NCBI GenBank assembly: GCA_017431185.1
Contig: JAFRLP010000401.1
Span: 1 to 10,231 of the forward strand
DNA: 10,231 bases
Source of the DNA: Victivallales bacterium
GTDB lineage: Bacteria; Verrucomicrobiota; Lentisphaeria; Oligosphaerales; Oligosphaeraceae
Direction: 5' to 3'
Shown here: in pieces, positions 7,301 to 10,231 of the stretch
Layout of the letters: each line of letters starts with the position of its first letter
How positions within the stretch are numbered: position 1 is the first letter of the stretch
Program-made: the position numbers and the translations under genes
Notes under the pieces: generated by a model
The model's database searches: none
What the model was told of the DNA's origin: nothing
The model's input: only the letters and a program-made list of their open reading frames with translations

Positions 7301-8654
7301 CGTCAGTATATACAGGGTCATCACGGTTGACGCAGTTTGCCTTCAAGTCACGAATGCCGAAGGATTCCACAAGCATATAAAGTTTATTCCCATCGGAACA
7401 GAGTTTGACGCTCCCCTGCCTCTGGAGAGCCGGCGATTTCCCGAGCGCTCCGCTGGCAACGGACTGCCGAAAAGGATCTGATCCCCCTGCGGCGAAATCC
7501 CATTCTCCAGGGGAATTGACTCCATCAATGACAGGAGCCTTCTTCACAATCGGAATGGAAAGATTCATCTTCCCTGTGTTGGACTGCAAAGCCTCGATTT
7601 CCACATTATCGACAACGACATTCTTCCCGATGAATTCCAAAGAAATGTTATCAACCCTTCCGCCTGGTGTGGTCAGTTCGGTCGCATATTTTTTCCATTC
7701 CGCGGAAGTTTCCTCTTCAATCAGTTCGACGAGATAGTCCACGAAGCCGTCCCGTCCCTCCCGAAGGTTCGCTTTGATTCTGCCGCAATCCCCTTTGGCA
7801 TAGAAGGAAAACCGAATCGGACGTTTCCGCTTGTCGCCAAGTCCATTGAGCGGAGGCTCCATATACATCCGCCCGTCAAGAAACAGACTCCTTTCCCCGA
7901 ACTGCTCTATTTCATTCTGTCCGTTGATTACCGGGCGGACGATGGTTCCGGCATCGTTTTCCTCCCTTGTCCAGCCGATGGGAATCCCATGCATCCAGGT
8001 CTCAAACCCGAACTCCAGACGATATTTGCCGTCCACGCTCTTCCGCTGCTTTTTTACCGCTGGAGGTTCCGCTGTCCTCTTGGGGTGCTCCAAGTCTTTT
8101 ATCCCATTTTCCGCTTTTCCAACTTCAATCAGCCTAACTTCAAACGCATCGTAATCTACCTGTCCATCCCTGACGGAAATTCCAATCTGAAATTTTTCCT
8201 CCCCCTCCAAAGGGATGTATTTCAGTTCAAACTGATGCCATTTTCCAGACTCCATCTTCTTGAATCCCGTTTCGTGGGTTGCCTTCCAGGGAACAGGCTT
8301 CCTGTCCGCATTGAACGGAGTGATTGTCACATTGGCAAGCGCTGTCCCGCGGGCTTTCGCCCGGATAAGGAATCCGTATCCTGGAATTCGTTTTTGCGTG
8401 GGGAGACCGATAACATAGACGCTGCCCTTCTGCGGATTGGCCACCCGCAGGAAACGCTTTCCGCTCGCGGCCTCCTTCTCATTTTCAATGACCTTGGCGG
8501 AAAAAACAGCCTTGCTTGTTTTAACCCACTGCGAACCGCTCCAAAGAGGAAGTTCTCCCGGATTTGTCAGTTCAAAATCCGAATCGGAAAGCCCGAATGC
8601 CAATGCGGAGGCATAAACTGTAAATACGACAACTGCCGTTTTTGCAATATTCAT
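4317..8654 (-). CDS. Giant secreted multi-modular carbohydrate-binding protein with glycoside-hydrolase-like C-terminal domain
   Basis: The product is about 1445 residues. Residues 1-21 look like a signal peptide (Lys5, then AVVVFTVYASALAFG). In order: a beta-sandwich carbohydrate-binding-like module (about 22-178), a second similar module (about 208-356), a CBM9-like module (about 368-590, opening APVIDGVNSPGEW and containing DDCVEVHFNPE), a long beta-rich region (about 595-1040) and a hydrolase-like domain (about 1040-1350) after FGILATPAKK. That domain resembles the DUF6067/GH123-type barrel group and carries GVYWDENW, with adjacent Asp1183 and Glu1184 as candidate catalytic residues. The last 90 residues look like a closing beta domain. 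ATG 8654 is favoured because AAAGGA (8667-8662) is 7 bases upstream; ATG 8657 is one codon earlier, and the frame stays open back to 8696 inside the preceding gene. Likely a sugar-regulated exported glycan-active protein; substrate unknown, CBM9 call good, hydrolase family tentative. Confidence 0.8.
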   Translation of the reverse strand: MNIAKTAVVVFTVYASALAFGLSDSDFELTNPGELPLWSGSQWVKTSKAVFSAKVIENEKEAASGKRFLRVANPQKGSVYVIGLPTQKRIPGYGFLIRAKARGTALANVTITPFNADRKPVPWKATHETGFKKMESGKWHQFELKYIPLEGEEKFQIGISVRDGQVDYDAFEVRLIEVGKAENGIKDLEHPKRTAEPPAVKKQRKSVDGKYRLEFGFETWMHGIPIGWTREENDAGTIVRPVINGQNEIEQFGERSLFLDGRMYMEPPLNGLGDKRKRPIRFSFYAKGDCGRIKANLREGRDGFVDYLVELIEEETSAEWKKYATELTTPGGRVDNISLEFIGKNVVVDNVEIEALQSNTGKMNLSIPIVKKAPVIDGVNSPGEWDFAAGGSDPFRQSVASGALGKSPALQRQGSVKLCSDGNKLYMLVESFGIRDLKANCVNRDDPVYTDDCVEVHFNPEFGNHSPKTSYQFVFNGKNTVFDQKRSRGTQNRDAFSKWNAKSLESRSVVKDGVWTLEMGVDLEEVEVVPGKEFGFNICYTRFNPDEGGTMNGYGYLDLENMIRTIVSKDNPAMYWNRNGDWGSLLVSLSSDFAPAGDYRLNFKIDSEKAREEQKRTVYLAPGRCVPVLFHVKEGAGNFGSFALELKKADGSLISNQIMDFNTVFFMERKAERTLEFHLLPEQKKYALNVFLKTGKFQDLDKVTVTGLDRGVISYGKSDFTNFDGVLVVKNDFVPVDGKDYEICVQALNGRGEILETANKHFKAEQSLIPSETPGLYEEIFPPYTAIDVKGNTAKVNLRDYVFAGNGLPEQVIAVGEKVLNAPIRLTALDENGNTLAGKNGTFRIVSAKPEKLVFAGETLFPGFTVKLTGEMEYDGAIFYRAEMQASSPVKIRKLTMETPFRDLSLLQAFIDSQLWLWMCRQPAEGEYRHPSVKVWTSETIMYPQGYRRFSLFFFPKGDGLLFSSRKIIPGVIKNGFMPYMTFGNFKYGMEIFADCDRGWVHAKGSAAQEIFRRGGEEIVCTNFVSALFELNGSRTFEFGILATPAKKIVRDRRFEKIFINGYSHTGLTDQALAGLRIKDWNLFDAQYKRFVDKGRYPVYLCCKGHFPQMDPVAKYMDSEWRSLPLYTFRDSVQSLPSQVFGKDQRRYLSPSGCYTPGRLNFYGERFHEIIKNAPNVQGVYWDENWFKPCNSPNHAECGYLLADGQVQGRSWWRGVREVDRRVRSIFRRYGRENPILDMFTGEGVIPHAYAFGSFNSYAEHLTYDMDFIDYWTPHFMEIGAAGAWGFHTGFFGMFRDPKYLPNRPMHRALLALVKLYNTHFNPDNFNQKFYQPLRNAEHRFDIYDPNVEFVGYFSEHGKKLNTGLPNTVKATFFIRPGKGALMYLSNLGENPFCDSVKFDLSGFGIKEFTAFNAEELTPLDMKQVNLPRHDFLCIELKSKQDALF

Positions 8655-8661
8655 CATTTTA

Positions 8662-8667
8662 TCCTTT
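8662..8667 (-). promoter_or_regulatory. Ribosome binding site deciding the giant-protein start
   Basis: AAAGGA on the minus strand (8667-8662) lies 7 bases before ATG 8654 and 4 bases before ATG 8657. It sits in the 22-base gap after the pseudopilin stop and places the start directly before a signal peptide, ruling against the longer in-frame start at 8696. Confidence 0.65.
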
Positions 8668-8676
8668 GCAAAAAGA

Positions 8677-9465
8677 TTATTGCGCATTCCAAACACCTGT
8701 CAAAATTTCGTACTTTTGCGAGGCGGCCGAATATCCGGGACTGTAGTGTATCCACATCCTGGCCTGTGCATAGCCAAGCGGGCCGACATGCCCGTCGAAA
8801 AATGCGTTGTTTATCCTGTTGCCATGCCGAAGATGAATTCCATAATAGGCATTCTTATTATAGTTGTATGTCCCATTTCCCGCCCAGAAAAAGAAACCGC
8901 CTGTATTGCCTTCCGTCGGAACGTCGGCGAACACAGTAATGTCGGTTATGCTGTTACCGAATGAACAAATGTAATTTTCCTTATAAATGGCTGCCTTTCC
9001 AGTTCCTTCGAGTTTCCGATAACCTGAGTTAAAGGTTCTTGCGTTGATGCCTATGCCTGTCTTTTCAGACCAGTCTGTTGTTCCGCTCGGAAGTTTTGCG
9101 GAAGGACAGATAAACGACCCTTTGTCTATCAGGTAACCGCCGCTGACCAGTTTCAAGTTCCAGCGGTTCGCAATGCCTTCGGAAAGATGTGCGTTCAAGA
9201 CAAATCCATCGTTGTCCTGCGAATACAGCATATACCCCGTAATCATCTGCTTCAGATTGTTCATGCAGACGATTGATCTTGCCTTTTCCCGTGCCTTGCT
9301 CAAAGCGGGCAGCAACATGGACGCCAGTATGGCGATGATGGCTATAACGACGAGCAGTTCAATCAATGTAAAGAACTTCACGGAACCAGTTTTTTCACAA
9401 GACGGATGAACTGGATTTCCTGATGAACGCCAGTCGAACCTGAAGAATCTTTGCTCTGTTTTCAT
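8677..9465 (-). CDS. Prepilin-type N-terminal / H-X9-DG domain protein (pseudopilin-like)
   Basis: This 262-residue protein has a type IV prepilin-like segment: [16 protein letters not shown] begins at residue 32, with the conserved Glu at mature position 5 (Glu36), followed by [15 protein letters not shown] and a Cys-containing CMNNLKQM stretch. Near the C-terminus is an exact H-X9-DG motif: His214, nine residues, Asp224-Gly225. The pair defines a family greatly expanded in Planctomycetes, Lentisphaerota and relatives, thought to be processed by prepilin peptidase and linked to type II secretion-like machinery or the cell surface. The leader is long (31 residues) and the usual Gly before the cleavage site is Phe31. 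ATG 9465 is chosen because AAGGA (9477-9473) is 7 bases upstream; the frame opens further back to 9501, overlapping the regulator gene. It lies 10 bases after the regulator stop and 22 bases before the giant secreted protein. Confidence 0.9.
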   Translation of the reverse strand: MKTEQRFFRFDWRSSGNPVHPSCEKTGSVKFFTLIELLVVIAIIAILASMLLPALSKAREKARSIVCMNNLKQMITGYMLYSQDNDGFVLNAHLSEGIANRWNLKLVSGGYLIDKGSFICPSAKLPSGTTDWSEKTGIGINARTFNSGYRKLEGTGKAAIYKENYICSFGNSITDITVFADVPTEGNTGGFFFWAGNGTYNYNKNAYYGIHLRHGNRINNAFFDGHVGPLGYAQARMWIHYSPGYSAASQKYEILTGVWNAQ

Positions 9466-9470
9466 TCCGA

Positions 9471-9477
9471 TTTCCTT
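9471..9477 (-). promoter_or_regulatory. Ribosome binding site deciding the pseudopilin start
   Basis: AAGGAAA on the minus strand (9477-9471) overlaps the last bases of the regulator's TAA stop (9478-9476). It lies 7 bases before ATG 9465, counting from the end of AAGGA. This favours ATG 9465 over the in-frame ATG at 9501 and suggests that ribosomes ending on the regulator re-initiate here. Confidence 0.65.
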
Positions 9478-10231
9478 ATTCTTTGTTTTTTCGTGCTTCA
9501 TTGCAGCCTACCGATTTCTGATTCATCGGTCTGCAGGATTCCCTGAGAAAGACTTTGCATTGGACTGGAATCTGACAGTGAAAGTCAGGATTCTCGATCG
9601 ACTTTAAAATCGCCTGAATGGCCTGTGACGCCAATTCGCCGATATCGGGGCCGACACTGGTAAGCGACGGAGTGGAATATCTCCCCATGTAAGCATTGTC
9701 GAACCCCAAGAGCATCATTCTTTTCGGCACGGATATCCCTGCCTCCCATAACCTGCGAAGTGCCCCCAAGGCCATGCTGTCATTGTGTGCAATAATGGCA
9801 TCGGTTTTCGGGAAATCGTTCAACAGAGTTTTCGCAAGGGCATACCCGCATTCCGTGTCGTTTTGCAGCCCTGCCACCCAGTTGATGCCAATGTCCTTAT
9901 GCGGACTGCATACCTCGTAGAACCCGCGGTAACGGTCTTCCAATTCGGAGGCCCGTCCAAGAAAAGTCATCTGCTTTCGACCTGTTTTCAGCAGAAGCTC
10001 CCCGACGACCCGCCCCGCCTGATACATGTCGGAATATACATTGGAATACCAGGCGTTTTCTCTTTTCGAGGGGAAACCATAGAGGAAAACGGTCGGAACG
10101 GAAGGAGCGAAATATTTCAGCGTGGCTTCACCGCACATCGCAAGTATTCCGCTGACATTGTACCGCATAAGATTCTTGACTGCTGTCTGAACATCCTTGT
10201 CGCAGCGGATGTTTTCCAAAAGAACCAGATA
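9476..10231 (-). CDS. LacI/GalR-type transcriptional regulator, sensor domain (N-terminus off window)
   Basis: The visible 251 residues are the ligand-sensing, periplasmic-binding-protein-like domain of a LacI/GalR regulator. The frame is open to the right edge, so the DNA-binding domain and the first strands of the sensor (roughly 90-100 residues) lie outside. Diagnostic stretches are [20 protein letters not shown], then [38 protein letters not shown] and the closing FLRESCRP. An internal TTG at 10219 gives an apparent start, but the sequence before it continues the fold (YLVLLEN), so it is not the true start. Regulators of this type bind a sugar or sugar-like ligand and control neighbouring catabolic genes. 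Here it would be the first visible gene of an operon with the pseudopilin-like and giant carbohydrate-binding proteins. A GntR-type DNA-binding domain fused to the same sensor cannot be excluded. Confidence 0.88.
   Translation of the reverse strand, partial: YLVLLENIRCDKDVQTAVKNLMRYNVSGILAMCGEATLKYFAPSVPTVFLYGFPSKRENAWYSNVYSDMYQAGRVVGELLLKTGRKQMTFLGRASELEDRYRGFYEVCSPHKDIGINWVAGLQNDTECGYALAKTLLNDFPKTDAIIAHNDSMALGALRRLWEAGISVPKRMMLLGFDNAYMGRYSTPSLTSVGPDIGELASQAIQAILKSIENPDFHCQIPVQCKVFLRESCRPMNQKSVGCNEARKNKE

Noticed and set aside
5460..7481. A 673-codon open frame on the plus strand opposite the giant secreted protein
   Set aside because: No family motif, signal peptide or ribosome binding site is seen, while the minus-strand frame has coherent domains throughout. 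The long frame is a by-product of the opposing codon use.
8655..8696. Longer starts for the giant protein at 8696 or 8687
   Set aside because: They overlap the pseudopilin gene and put polar residues in front of the signal peptide, while a well-spaced ribosome binding site precedes 8654.
10217..10219. TTG as the start of the LacI-type regulator
   Set aside because: The frame stays open to the window edge and the residues before it fit the sensor fold; a start here would remove the DNA-binding domain. The gene is better treated as cut by the window.

Overview
The window looks like chromosomal DNA of a Lentisphaerota bacterium (Victivallales-like) or a related PVC-group organism. The best evidence is on the right. 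A prepilin-type protein with an exact H-X9-DG motif, a LacI-type sensor and a very large secreted carbohydrate-binding protein lie head to tail, an arrangement typical of that phylum. No rRNA, tRNA, CRISPR array or transposase gene is visible. The taxonomic call rests on gene style only.

Layout, left to right. Positions 1-728 (minus) hold most of a bile acid:sodium symporter (BASS) family transporter whose C-terminus runs off the left edge. A divergent intergenic region of 182 bases follows, with a candidate promoter for the transporter and a small dyad. Positions 911-4085 (plus) are a tightly packed three-gene operon: a YihY/BrkB-family membrane protein, a ZnuA-like metal-binding protein and a ZnuC-like ATPase. 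The gene junctions overlap (TGATG and ATGA), so translation is probably coupled. The membrane permease (ZnuB) that normally completes such a transporter is not here. A short AAA-ATPase gene starts at 4113 and breaks off soon after its Walker A motif, at about 4290.

From 4317 to the right edge everything is on the minus strand, with a visibly lower G+C content than the left third. In transcription order there is a LacI-type regulator (N-terminus off the right edge), an H-X9-DG pseudopilin-like protein and a secreted multi-modular protein of about 1445 residues. The gaps are only 10 and 22 bases and both downstream genes have good ribosome binding sites, so this is almost certainly one operon. 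The giant protein has a signal peptide, two carbohydrate-binding-like beta modules, a CBM9-like module, a long beta-rich stretch and a C-terminal glycoside-hydrolase-like domain with an adjacent Asp-Glu pair. The likely job is sugar-regulated secretion or surface display of a glycan-degrading protein.

The most informative spot is 4286-4325. The AAA gene loses its family resemblance there, the strand organisation flips, base composition shifts, and an imperfect inverted repeat sits on the boundary. This suggests that the glycan module, or a larger block, was joined to the older metal-transport region by insertion or rearrangement.
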